From contig BSQZ01000120.1 in the NCBI GenBank assembly GCA_033239005.1, positions 1,004,501 through 1,068,500 on the forward strand: a stretch of DNA of 64,000 bases, written 5' to 3'. The translations under genes and the position numbers were made by a program. Of this stretch, positions 11,838-25,400 are shown piece after piece; position 1 is the first letter of the stretch; each line of letters opens with the position of its first letter. Under the pieces are notes generated by a model. The model was not told where the DNA came from and searched no databases. It saw only the letters and a program-made list of their open reading frames with translations. The DNA is from Lamellibrachia satsuma (taxonomy: Eukaryota; Annelida; Polychaeta; Sabellida; Siboglinidae).

Positions 11838-13195
11838 CGCCGAGCATGCGGTTACGCAACACTGCACTCCCAAACACGCTGTTACGCAACACTGCACTCC
11901 CGAACACGCGGTTACGCAACACTGCACTCCCGAACACGCTGTTACGTGAGACGGCACTCGCCGAGCATGCCGTAACATAAGATAACACTCGCGAGCACAC
12001 CGTGACACAAGATAGCACTCGCCAAGCACCCCGTAACGCAAGACAGCACTCGCCGAGCACGCCGTAATGTGAGACAGCACTTGTCGAGCACGCCGTAATG
12101 GAAGACAGCACTCGCTGACCACGCCGTAATGTGAGACAGCACTTGTCGAGCACTCCGTAACGGAAGACAGCACTCGCCGAGCACGCCGTAATGGAAGACA
12201 GCACTTGTCGAGCACGCCGTAACGGAAGACAGCACTCGTCGAGCCCTCCGTAATGGAAGACAGCACTCGCTGAGCACGCCGTAATGTGAGACAGCACTTG
12301 TTGAGCACGCTGTAATGTGACACAGAACTTGTCGAGCCCTCCGTAATGGAAGACAGCACTCGCCGAGCACGCCGTAATGTGAGACAGCACTTGTTGAGCA
12401 CGCTGTAATGTGACACAGCACTTGTCGAGCCCTCCGTAATGGAAGACAGCACTCGCTGAGCACGCTGTAAGGTGAGACAGCACTTGTCGAGCACTCCGTA
12501 ACGGAAGACAGCACTCGCCGAGCACGCCGTAATGTGAGACAGCACTTGTCGAGCACTCCGTAACGGAAGACAGCACTCGCCGAGCACGCCGTAATGTGAG
12601 ACAGCACTTGTTGAGCACGCCGTAATGTGACACAGCACTTGTCGAGCCCTCCGTAATGGAAGACAGCACTCGCTGAGCACGCTGTAATGTAAGACAGCAC
12701 TTGTCGAGCACTCCGTAACGGAAGACAGCACTCGCCAAGCACCCCGTAATGTGAGACAGCACTTGTCGAGCACGCTGTAATGTGAGACAGCACTCGCCAA
12801 GCACCCCGTAACGCAAGACAGCACTCGCCGAGCACGCCGTAATGTGAGACAGCACTTGTCGAGCACTCCGTAATGGAAGACAGCACTCGCTGAGCACGCC
12901 GTAATGTGAGACAGCACTTGTCGAGCACTCCGTAACGGAAGACAGCACTCGCCGAGCACGCCGTAATGTGAGACAGCACTTGTCGAGCACTCCGTAACGG
13001 AAGACAGCACTCGCCGAGCACGCCGTAATGTGAGACAGCACTTGTCGAGCACTCCGTAACGGAAGACAGCACTCGCCGAGCACGCCGTAATGTGAGACAG
13101 CACTTGTCGAGCACTCCGTAACGGAAGACAGCACTCGCCGAGCACGCTGTAATGTGAGACAGCACTTGTTGAGCACGCCGTAACGGAAGACAGCT
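11838..13195 (+). repeat. 31-bp array organised as 62-bp higher-order repeat, about 44 units
   Basis: After a few GTTACGCAACACTGC variants, two alternating unit types form a 62-bp dimer: one contains GTAATGTGAGACAGC and the other GTAACGGAAGACAGC. These dimers are nearly identical to each other, so this half is much more homogenised than the left array. All three minus-strand frames stay open across most of it (runs of 482, 480 and 407 codons) because the 31-bp unit has no stop in any minus frame. Confidence 0.93.
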
Positions 13196-14336
13196 GTGAT
13201 CGCCTTCAGTGGAGTTGTTCAGAATAGGAAAATTTGCATAACCGGATAATGTCAGTAAAAAAATTACATGTCTCTGACTAGCATGGACACTTAGTAGTGA
13301 CGTGTCAGTGTCATTACGTCAGTGTCATGCTTGATGCATGTTCAGAGCTTTTGTAACCCTCTCGGTCACTTCAGCGTTGAATTGAACTGTTCTTCGGTGT
13401 CATGTGACCATATTGGTGGTCGTCACGTGACTTATCTATGAAAACGTTTTGTACTGCACATAAAACCAGAATGTGTTTCTAATGTTGTTCTGTGTTCATA
13501 CAGACAAGTATGTGTACAAACATTCTTGTATTGTCCGGCCTGAAATTGTTCACTTTATCATTGGTGTGTTGATTTTGTTGAAGTATTTTTGTTTTGGCAC
13601 CGAGTGCTCGACAGTGATAGTTGTGTATGTCGTATGGTGACACTAGTAGACATTTGCTCCAGTAGATGGCGTCACTGGTGTATTTGAGGCGTGAAAGGTG
13701 CAGTTTTGCTGGTTTTTTTTCCATACAGATGAAGTTACCCTATACCCAGATTAAATTCTTGTGCCTTCCTTAATGTACAGTGGCTGGTTTGGTGGGAGAA
13801 CAGGAGATATTTGTAGCACATATACTGTGCAATGCAATATAAGAATGTGTGCATCAATAAGACTGTGCATACATTATTTTAACCTCTAAAATCTGGAAAG
13901 ATGCAATGTCTGGATGCTGATCTTAAACGTACACCGACTGTTTAGAATGACAGTGTGTTGAGGTTGGAGTTACCGGGTCAAATAGTACTGGAGAAAATAT
14001 ATAATTGGTAATTTCACGAAGAGTGCGGGATATGGTAGGCTGATGATGTTCACAGAAACAAGGTACTGACTTGCTGGTACACCCACGAGGCCACTGACTA
14101 TTGTCTACGTCAATGAGGCAAGGGGCTCCACCCTAGTGAGTGTAGCATGTCTGTCACACAGGAGGTGAATACATAACATATATCTGGGTAAATATCTAAA
14201 ACAAACACCATTGTATATAAACATACATAATTTTATTGTACATTGTAGACCTCTGGATACATTTTTATTTATAAAAGTGCTCAATGTTTGAGTGAGGCTA
14301 CTTAGTGACTATCTGTTTGTATATGAAAATTAATTA
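13196..14336. other. Unassigned sequence downstream of the NLR gene
   Basis: About 1.1 kb between the minisatellite and the last recognised exon of the minus-strand NLR gene. It probably includes that gene's 3' untranslated region. No ORF, RNA gene or transposon end was recognised. Confidence 0.5.
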
Positions 14337-14415
14337 TTAAGCTAACTTTATCCATCCCTGTCGGAGGCAGAATTCTCTCAGAGTTGACACGGCCGTCTCC
14401 AACTTGAAATCAGAA

Positions 14416-14427
14416 TCAGTAGAGGCG
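14416..14427 (-). CDS. NLR last exon: short C-terminal tail
   Basis: TTTGCAG is followed in phase 0 by RLY and TGA (14418-14416). A different frame of the same exon stays open longer (ASTDSDFKLETAVSTLREF and on to a stop at 14337), so a different donor choice could give a longer tail. Only the phase-0 reading agrees with the GTAAGT donor at 15719. Confidence 0.45.
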   Translation of the reverse strand, partial: RLY

Positions 14428-17400
14428 CTGCAAACAAAATATCAACACATCTTTAGTAATGAAATATATTCTATGAAACCAATTCATTTCATAAAAAGGT
14501 TATTGAAAGAGTGTATTTTTAATAGATGTATTTAGGCACGGAGAAAACTCACCAAATAAACATTTTGACAGCAATTTTATTGCTCTGAAACATGGAAAAA
14601 AATGGAATTGAAACTAGCAAGTTTCCAGACGAGATGCTTGCGCAAACTTCTAAACATCAGATGGAACGAATTTATCACCAATGAGGAAGGACTTAAAGAA
14701 CAAATGCCGAGTCGATCAAGTAAACAATATTGAAAAGAAGATGGACATATTTGGACCATGTCCTTAGAATGCCACTATCAAGAACACAAAACAAGCGTGG
14801 TACTAGAGACCATATGGAAAGAGGACATGAATGGCTGAAAATAGACATGGATTGCGTCTCTGTCTTGTGTGCCTCATAGCACAGCTTGGAAGTTAGAAAG
14901 ATGCATTTATTTTAAAATATATATAATTTTGAGGCAGTCCCCTATTTAAAGTTGTCCTTTGTTTTGAGAGTTTCCCTGGTCATCACTGTTGCTACGATAT
15001 GTATTTTATGAAACTCAATTCATTTCATAAAATAGTTGCATTATACTAAACGTTACATTATACTAAACACAAATTAACATTATTTGTTTAGTCAGTCCCC
15101 TATTTAAAGGTCTCCTTTGTTTTGAGAGTTGTCCTGGTCATCAGTTGCTATATTCTATGAAACTCCTTTCATTTCATAAAATTATTACTGAAAATAGTTA
15201 TATTATACTAAACACAAATTAACATTAATGTTGAGATAGTCCCCTATTTAAATTATTCCTTTGTTTTGAAAGTTGCCCTGGTCATCAGTTACAAAATAAA
15301 TTCCATGAAACTCAATTCATAAATTATCATTCAAATATATTTATTTTAATATTTATATTATACTAAACGCAACATTAACATAACTTTTGAGCCAGTCCCC
15401 TATTTAAAGGTATCCTTTGTTATGAGAGTTGCCCCGGTCATCAGTCATTATGATGAATATTTTGCTGTGTATTTCCAGCGAGGAACTGAAGTAAACAGAC
15501 ACGTCTGACGTAACCGGCTGACGTCATTGCTACAATGTAACATATCAATGAACATGTTACGTCGTCGGGGCAGACGCTGATGCCCTGTTGTGTTTACAAC
15601 CCCGGCTAATAAAGTGGTCATTTAGAGGACAGGTCAGCTGACAGGTTTGGACACTGTTGACAGAGGGTACACCTGTGTGACATGTCAACAGCAGTGACGT
15701 TGACAATCAACTGACTTACCCAGACAAACCTCTTCTCACCGAACTCCTCCTTCAGTTGACGGACACACTCGGGTGACAGGCGACAGCCCTCCGCCCTGGA
15801 AGACAGAGGACAGATATACAGGACACACACCACTGTCGTCACTCGGCTCTCTATGTGGGTCTACGTGACACAAAACTAACACATCTGTAAGAGTCAATGT
15901 CAACTTACACTATCGTCAACTCTGGGTGCTGTGTCAACAGACGTCTGAAGGTGTCACCGCTGGCGTCTGTCAAAGGGTTGTAACCGCAACTGTGTAAACA
16001 ACAGACATAAAGTAAACAAACGTTGGGTGATAAACTCTCACCCTCGGGTGATCACGTGTTCGGTGTGTGACACAGTCGTGTCAAGTTGTGTCACTTTTAG
16101 GAACGCTGTCGTAAAAAGTTGTGTTTATTTTGATTAACAAAATTGTTACAAATGTAGATAAAAAACATCAACAATTATTGAAAGGGTAACAACCCCACGA
16201 CACGAGGGTAGTCATGAAGTGACAGACATGGTAACTATTTGTGGGGTGAATATACAAATGTGTTCTTACCTGAGGAGCTGTAGTTGTTGACCCCCGAGGC
16301 GAGTGAGTCCAGGCGAGAGGGCGGTCAGTGACTGGTCAGTGAGACCACAGCTCCACAACCTGTAAGAACAATGACCCGTGTTCAATCATCTTTATATACC
16401 TACATTTCATCAACAAAATATAATATATTTTCTGACAAAGTCATTTTTCTCAATCGTTGTCGATTGTTCAGTTTAAATGTACAATGAACAATTTTAATAT
16501 GAAATAAATTTAAAACAATAGTTTAAAGTAACCAGTTTGTTTACATTAGACGAAAATCCAGTAAACTGAAACAGTTAAACACAAGAAGTAATTAAATATA
16601 TAAATTGACGTATGTGACGTTGTGACAACAATTGTAATAGTCGTCAGTTGAGACAGGTGTAAATAAAGTGTTAATTGACTAAATAATACTTACACTAAAC
16701 GACGTAGTCTTGTCATTGTACCAAGAGTGTCACCAAGCTCTCTCCCCTCCTCGACCGTCTTTAGTAATCCTTTGTTGAGGCTCAGACTACAAAGTAGATT
16801 ATATTCCTGGATTAAAACAACACAAACAGACGACGGCGTCACCCACTGTCAACTCATTAAACCATATCAGATGTGACATGTCCATAGCTGGTCGATTAAT
16901 GACAACATTTCAGTGAAATTACTGCGACACGTCTGCACAAGACAACACCGACTCAAATGTGTCCCTGGATTAATAAAGTCGCATTTTATGGTGTCAATTG
17001 ATACAATGTAACGACCCAGAGTCAGACTTCTAGAAACGTTGACCTACTTTCTGTATTTAATGTCAGAAAACCGACTGTTAACACAATGTATCTGAAGGGT
17101 ACTTGCCCTGGCAAGGTTTAAACACACAACACAACACAACAATGTACCACAAACTTTCAGGTTCAGTGACCGACTTTCGAAGGTCAGATCACTTTGAACA
17201 CAAAAAGTTTTAAATGTTACATTTAATTGGGAAAATAATATAAAAATCATTTCATGCAGGCAGTACCTAAAATGAGAGATACAATTGTTTCTTGTGTATA
17301 TTTTGAAGCACTTTTCATTACTCTTTTTTCTTACAAATTGTTATTAATATAACATTTATTGATAATTAATTATTGAGTACTGATAGGTGTTAATTAATTT

Positions 17401-20400
17401 ATATATGTAATACATATTTGTATGTATGTGTTGTTTACCTGAGAAAACTTATACAGTGACAGTCTTGGTAACTATTTGACATTTGTGGGGTGAATATACA
17501 AATGTTTTCTTACTTGAGGACCTCAAGTTGATGGCCCCCACGAGTGAGTCCGTCCATGATTAGGGTCAGTGTCTGCCGAGAGAGATCACAACTGTCCAAC
17601 CTGTAATAACAATCACACGTGTTTACATTTCATCAACAAAATATAATTTCTCAATCATTGTGAAACATTAAGTGTACAATACAACAATTTTAATACGTAA
17701 TAAAATGCATATAGTTAAAATGTAAACTTTTGTTTTATATACATTACTCAACAGTGCAATATTCCAATAAACTAAATGCAACAGTTAAACACAAGAACAA
17801 ATAAAAAATATGTTTCTTGACAACAATTATTATAGTTGTTGGTTGAAACAGGTGTAAATAAAGTTCTACTTGACCAACTAATTCTTACTCTAGGTCACGC
17901 AGACGCGTCATTGCTGCTAGTGCACGGCCCAACACTTCAGCTGCCTCGACCGTCTCTAGTAATCCGGTGTTGTCGCCCAGACTACAAAGTAGATTATATT
18001 TCTGGATTAAAACAACACAAACAGACGACGGCGTCACTCACTGTCAATTCATTGAACCATCTCAAATGTAATTTACATACTTTCTGTGTTGATTGTGAGA
18101 TCACCAGCTCAGGACTTTTGATAAGGTAATACATAATTAAAATTAAATATCAAGGCAGCCGTTTGACACAATATATCCTTTCAAGATGCACTGTGTAGTT
18201 GGGCTACATTAAATTAACTTTAAAATGAAATACTTAATTTCTGCTTCATTCACACTACAAACACTGTTCAATTTTGTTGAGCCATCCAACAATGAGAAAA
18301 CATTAATAATAATAGTCGTTCCACGCAGACTGGATGTACATTGTGCATTTATTGACAGGGTAATTAACCCATTGAAAAAACTTATACAATGACAGTATTG
18401 GTAACTATTTGACATTTTTGGGGTGAATATACAAATGTGTTCTTACTTGAGGACCTCAAGTTGATGGCCCCCATGAGTGAGTCTCTCCAAGATGACAGTC
18501 ATTGACCCAGGAGAGAGATCACAACTGTCCAACCTGTAACAACAATCACACGTGTTTACATTTCATCAACAAAATATAATTTCTCAATCATTGTGAAACA
18601 TTAAGTGTACAATACTACAATTTTAATATGTGATAAAATGCAGATATTGTTAAAATGTTAACTTTTGTTTTATATACATTACTCAACAGTGGAATATTCC
18701 AATAAACTGAATACAACAGTTAAACGCAAGAACAAATAAAACATATAAATTTACATATGTGTCCTGACAACAATTATTATAGTTGTTGGTTGAAACATAT
18801 TTAAATAAAGTTCTACTTGACTATCTAATTCTTACTGTAGTCGACACAGACGCGTCATTGCTTCTAGTGCACGGCCCAACACTTCAGCTGCCTCGACCGT
18901 CTGTAGTAATCCTTTGCTGTCCTTCAGACTACAAAGTAAATCATATTCCTGGATTAAAATAACAGATGACGGCGTCACTCACTGTCCACTAATTAAACCA
19001 TATCAAATATAATTTACATACTTTCTGTGTTGATTGTCAGATTTCCAGCAAAGGACTTTTAAAAAGGTAATACATAATTAAAAATAAATATCAAGGCAGC
19101 CATTTGACACAATGTATCCTTTCAATATGGACTGTGTAAGTTGAGCTACATTAAATTCACTTCTTAAAAAGAAAGATCCAGCTTCTGTTACACACAAAAA
19201 CATTTAAAATGTAACACTGTTAAATTTAGTTGAGGCATCCAACAATGAGTAAAGGTAAACAATAATAATAATCATTCCAAGCAGGCAGCTGTACATGAAC
19301 TGTGTACTTACAATGATTACTTCAACTTCATAGCAATCTGCTTCCCTTTCTAATTTTATTTTGTAACCCTGAATAGGTCATGTGCATGTTTTTGTTGAAC
19401 AGGTGTATTACTGTTCAGCCCTTTTGCCGCGAGGAATTGACAAATTGGGCGCCAAAATGGTCCGTTGGGTACATGTGAATTAGGAACGTTTGAGGAGAAT
19501 TTCTTTGATTAGACAACATTTGTAGCCTCACCCAATGTTTCAAATCTGCCATCGGCTGTCCAGTTCGTGGTTTTGTTTTTCCTCAGACCCTTGGGACATA
19601 CATTACCTGTCCATGTTTAACATGTTTACCTATTTTTCACCTGCTAGGAGACTGACAGATATCGCCAAATGACGATCGAGTGCCATATGCAGGTGTTTTT
19701 TGCCGTCACTGTGTTTAACTTTGACTGTCTTTGCATGTGGGCCCTTTTTGACATAATGCACGAGGTTGGGACTTCACCTTGTCTCAATCGCCAGCAATTT
19801 ATGCTGATGCGTGTGTGTAGTTTGGCACCGCACTCGGCCGCAGGTGCCGCTCGCTATTTGGACCGACTGGTATAGTATTTTTATCCATGATTGTGGTTGT
19901 GTGAACTTCAATTTTATTTCGATTCGCAAGTCATGCGTTTTTGACACATTATGGTTTTAAAGTAGCCAAATTGATTGCTGATTGGCATTTACTTGGCGTT
20001 TGACAAATCAAATATTTGGGGTTCGGATTCAAATACAATTGTACATGTTTATAGTACACATTCAAATATAAATGCACTGACAATTGTACGGTTGCATATG
20101 AATGCCAGCGTTCGAATTTAGCAATTTCAACTTCCAGGTCAAGGGTCCAAATGGCTCCTGTAATAATAATACAGAGACAACAGTTCTAATTATATTCCCT
20201 GGGAACATAGACTCACTGCCTAGTTTCTGAAGTGGCACAAGAAGAACCAATTAAGTTTAGCCAATTATTACATCAAAGACATTACATCCTGTCCAGGCCA
20301 CCTGCTATTTTGGGCGACTTCATAACAGCCAGTGATTGACTGGCAGTTTGAAACACTGTTACCAGTTATTGACTACATGTAACAATGAGTGCATATCCCA

Positions 20401-23400
20401 TATCCAGTTAGCCTGACCTTGTAAGTGGGTTCAGCCTACTGTTACATTTCCCACGGGCGACTATGTTAACGTTTTGCACGATTATAAGAAAATGGGACCA
20501 TCAAAAACTCTGAAACTTCTTTCCTGCCATTGTCATCATCTCATTGACATGCTGGTCGAGTTTTGTCAAAATCACATATTTCTAACTCTTTTTAAAATTG
20601 ATGGACGTGCCATACCCGTCAATGTAACTGCATAAATTACTATGCACACGTTGCGAAAAAATTGCCAAAAATCTTTCCGCCTATTGAAATCATCTAAAAA
20701 TCTACGGTTAGACTGCTAACATGTTCTACCAGCAAACTTGCCAATGTGTCTGCTCAAATGCTGTCATGTCAGATGATATGATTTTTTGAAAATTACTGTG
20801 TCCTAACTGAAGCATGATCCCAAGTGGGTTATTCGTCTCTACCTAGGTATAACGTACGGCAACTTTCCAACTAACTCATTTGTACTAAATTTCACTTGTA
20901 ATATAAATATATACTTTAGGATAATTTATTAACATCCAATTTTTATACCTTAAATTAGGCTTAAGTGCATGCACAAAACGCGAGGGCTTCGGAACCTCCT
21001 GCTAATTTTCACCTGAAAAGAATTAATTCTCATCCCTGGGTTTTCATGTCCACGTGATTGGTCAAAAATAAATTTTAAATGCATTAATTGTTCACTAAAG
21101 AGGATACACATAGGATCTAAAGTACATGATAGGTGGGGACAACAGTTTGAAACGGGAAGCAGCAGCTAGAACAAGTACACACAATTCAATAACATTTGAA
21201 TTATGGCTTTTTTCATGCAACCTGCATGTTTGGCCCCCAGTTTTGGGGATGGACCCCTATATTTTGGCAGATTAGGGATCAGGCTGGCCCCCAATAAACT
21301 TAAGCTAAGTTATATCCCTGAATGTGTGGAATACAGTTAGTAACCCAGTGTAAAACGTTGAGATTGTCCGCAGATTAACCCCCGCACTCTCAGTCAGTCA
21401 CAGCCGGGAAGCCAAGATTTGGCAGCTGCAAAGGCAAGCAGCCGCAGGCCGGCCGGCCGCTGTTCCATCAAAGGCGATCTCACTATGAAGCCATGCACTG
21501 GCGTCTGCGTGTTTACACAGTGACCATGCAGTTAACTTCAGAAAACAATGCAAAAAGCAAGACACCAGTCATTTTAGTTACAACTTTGAAGGCAAATTCT
21601 TAGGTCTAAGCTTAGCAGCTGAGTAAATTTTATTTAAATTTTTTAAATAGAGTTTACCCTAGAGACAGGGGGTCACCTGTGGTTATTGGGAGGGGCCCTG
21701 CCCCAGTGGGCCAGGTGTGATTCAACACTTATAATGACAACTCTGTTTTGGTAAATTCCTAAATGATGTTTTCTATCTTATTAAGCAATGTTTTAAATTT
21801 ATAATTGTATCATACTGTGTGATAGAGAACTGTCCATATGTTTATGTCAAGGTATTTACTTTATAAGTTATAATTACTTAGTGGTGACTTTGATTACTAA
21901 TGTGTGGAAGATCAGGAATAAGTGGTCTTTAGACCTTAGGGAAGAATGTCCAACAGGGCTTAACTAGATTTTGACCACTTGCAGTTAGTTGCTGGTAAAT
22001 GTACAGAACGCTTTAGAAAGTTCTGTTTTGATCATGTTTAGTGGTGCTACTGTTATAGTTAATATGTTATAAGATGTGATATACAAGGTGCAAGAATAAA
22101 TTGTGCATGTATATAGGTATTAGTTAACTGTCCCTACAGTTAAGCCAGGATCAGACTCCTACCCTCTCTCCCTTTGAAGTTACATTGATTAATTGCTCTA
22201 GGAGGTGGCTGTGAGAGAGAGCTGATCTTGACTATTCCCTAGAGACATGTAAGTGGACTGACAGCTAGGCTAGTCAGGGCATGCACATGTGAAATTGACA
22301 ACATTGTTGACTGTTGAATTTATTATATTAAGGTTTTTACATGTAGAGTACTAGTATTACATTAATACCTACACGTATACCAAAGAGCTTACATATAAAC
22401 AATACACACAATATTGTGAACAACACCAATGTGTTGGAACAATGGTACTTAACAGATGTTGATGTGTCATCTTACACTGGACACTATGATATGCAAATAG
22501 CTTACTTGTTCGGTTTGTATCTATACTGGCGAATGCAAGTCCTCGCCCACTCCTGATTGTGGCCAGTCATCTTTTAAGTCGTATTTTGAGTCGTCTTTAT
22601 TATGTTTAATATCATCTGTTCTTTCACCTTTTATTGTTGTTTTTAACGCTCTTGTTTTGGTTGTATTTTGAACTTTTGGTTGACATTGTATACTTTGATG
22701 TGGTACTGAAGTTAGATCAGTAGTACAAATTGTGCAAGGACTGCAAAACTTGGTTTTGTATAATTTTAGTAGTTAAACTGAAATAAACGCAATTTTATCT
22801 TCAAACTTGCCTTACAATGGTCTATTTTTAATTTAGGCATAAGCTTACCACCTGCAGCCTACACTCTGATACGTAGCACGTATGGTTATATAATATAGGA
22901 TCCCCAAAATAAACTGTGGCACCTCTGATGGATAACTCGTGTTCGATCCTGAGCAGCAAATATTTAACGAATTGTCGTGTCAGCAAATAATGTACTGTGC
23001 CAACATTAATACTTATTGATGTGTAAAAAAAACAACTAGCAAACATTAGTCGATCTGATGTATGAATAATTTCGCTGCAATCAAGCATGCTAAATGACTG
23101 TGTTACGTGAAGTTACGGCTTACGAAAAAAGAACATAGGAAATTTGTGTGTGTGTTTGTGCGTTAATTCAATAATACAACCACCATATTACATATGATTT
23201 ACTTGCTCAATGTGACATTTCTCCAAGTCCCATGATGCTTCAGTGAGCATATTCACTGTTAAGGTCACCTCGCTATTATGGTCACTTTGACTCAGTCCCA
23301 CGGGTGACCATAATGCTGAGGTTCCACTGCTTGTCGTTTGCTGGAGATTGTCCCAATGCATGCACAAACATATTACTATCTAACACGTTTTGTGCAGAAA

Positions 23401-25365
23401 CACTCACTAAAAACTTGTAGCCGTTCACCTAGTGTTTATAATTGGTTTAAATGTGCTAAAATAGCCCAATGTTTACTTTACATAAACTATCTGAAGAATG
23501 TGTTACAATGTTAATTTTGTTGGAAAATTAATAAATATAAATTTTCCTCTCGACCATATCTGAATCTCAGAAAAAGTACAAAGTGGAGGACAGTAGAAAT
23601 ATAAAATGTATATACCATGTAGATCACATAAAAGAGTTGTAATCACACCAACATTGGCGGATGAGGGAGAACTTTTGGACAAGACTCGAAAATCACAAGG
23701 AGGTTGAAGACTATCACAACCAGTTGAAAGAATCGTCAACAGTAGAACATATCAGCAATAATAAACCAAGCAGACAGCCAAAACTGTATATTAAATGGTT
23801 ATGATATTGATAAAAATATTTTCTTCAAACTCAAAGTTGGTAGTAGAACAACAGGTCACAAAGTAGCGCTACTAAAAGAACAGTGTAGATTGGATATGAG
23901 GAAGCACTCGTTCTTCCACTGGACTATAAATGAATGTTGGATTTTTGAGGTTGTTCCTAAAAATTGGTTGGAAGTTGGCCTCAATAGGTGGTACCACGGG
24001 GTAGCTGAGATTGGTGGGAGATGAACTAAGAAATGGCGGGAGGTGGGAGACTGGCCCCACAAACGGGAGTTTGAGATCTATGTCACACATCGCACACCCT
24101 CAATAAGCCAATAATAGTAATAATGATGTTTTATTTGATGTAGTGCTAGATCCAAAATTGGTCGTGGCACTCCACAGCATATTACAAATTAATAAGTCTA
24201 GAATTGCTAACCAAATCAATAAATTAATTAAAATACTACTAATAAAACACATTTTTAAATAAATAAAAAGAAAACTAACAACTGTCCACATTTACCTCGT
24301 ACAAACCTTTCTAAACGGGGGAAAGGTCAAAATCGGCATACTAAATTTTTAAATGTCGGTTGCAAGTGAAATATGACCATCGTTGCACCATGCAGCACCA
24401 TATAGTGGACTGTTATGGAACTACTACTGTTTTAAATTAAATAACCGTTCACCGAGCGGTGCGGTAATATAGTCCGACATCTTGGAAATTCACAACTTCA
24501 TGGAAAACAATTATTAATATGATATCACAATATTGTTAGAAAATACAAAGCGTTAACATTGTATGTCCTACACATGCACTGTACGTGTCACATCACTGTA
24601 AACTCAATATGTTATTCAACATTTCAAAGAGGGATGAGGTGTGAGAATTAGTAATATGTAAATGCCGACAATGGTGAACGGCCCTTAACATGAATAAGAC
24701 TGCGGAAAATATTCTGCTGGACTGACGCATTCAGTTGGGTACCACTGGAAGACACTCCGTTTTGCTGTCATCGTGCACATACAATTCTAGGCCATCCTTT
24801 GATTTATGTCACCAGACTGTGTACTTGGGCTACATTAAATGCACTTAAAAAAACAGTTTCTGCTTCAGTCACACACAAAGATATTTAAAATCACTCTTAA
24901 ATTTAGTTGAGGCATCCAACAATGAGTAACAGAAAATAATAATAATAATAATGAGTCCATGCAGGTTAGCTGTACATAATCCAATAGGTAATGTTACATT
25001 TCCTCTAACTATTATAGTATGTTGCACCAAACAACTTTATCACAATCTGCTTCCCTTTCTAATTTTATTTTGTAAGCCTGAATGGATTCTTTAATACAAT
25101 ATTATAATATATATATTAAACTCCCCCTCCCTTTCTACCAATTCGATTTCTCCTAAACATTATGTATCCTGTCAGTCGTAATTCAGTATCTGCGATATCT
25201 TTGTTGGCCCACGATTCAGTTAACCCTATTATGTGAGGGTCAATATCTTCTACCATAATGTTTAATTCATTTTTCTTATTTACCATGTTCCTTGCATTTG
25301 ACATACATTTAAAACCAGCTTCAGAAATGTTTTCAGGATACTTGTTGCTGGCTTGTGTGTCTGTG

Positions 25366-25400
<35 letters not shown>

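Larger units (their letters stand above)
16200..19372 (-). repeat. Tandem two-exon LRR modules with their introns, about 0.9-kb unit
   Basis: Three modules, each with one 29/30-codon and one 31-codon LRR exon plus similar introns: 16270-16786, 17514-17981 and 18447-18928. Intron landmarks recur in each, for example ACACGTGTTTACATTTCATC and CTGGATTAAAA. A fourth copy of the intron-only part (GAGGCATCCAACAATGAG) lies at about 19135-19372 and a fifth at about 24800-25085. The gene therefore grew its LRR by module duplication. Confidence 0.88.

Noticed and set aside
11697..13176. Three overlapping minus-strand ORFs of 407-482 residues
   Set aside because: The same repeating peptide appears in three frames because the 31-bp unit has no minus-strand stop. 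This is expected from the repeat structure, so I do not call a gene.
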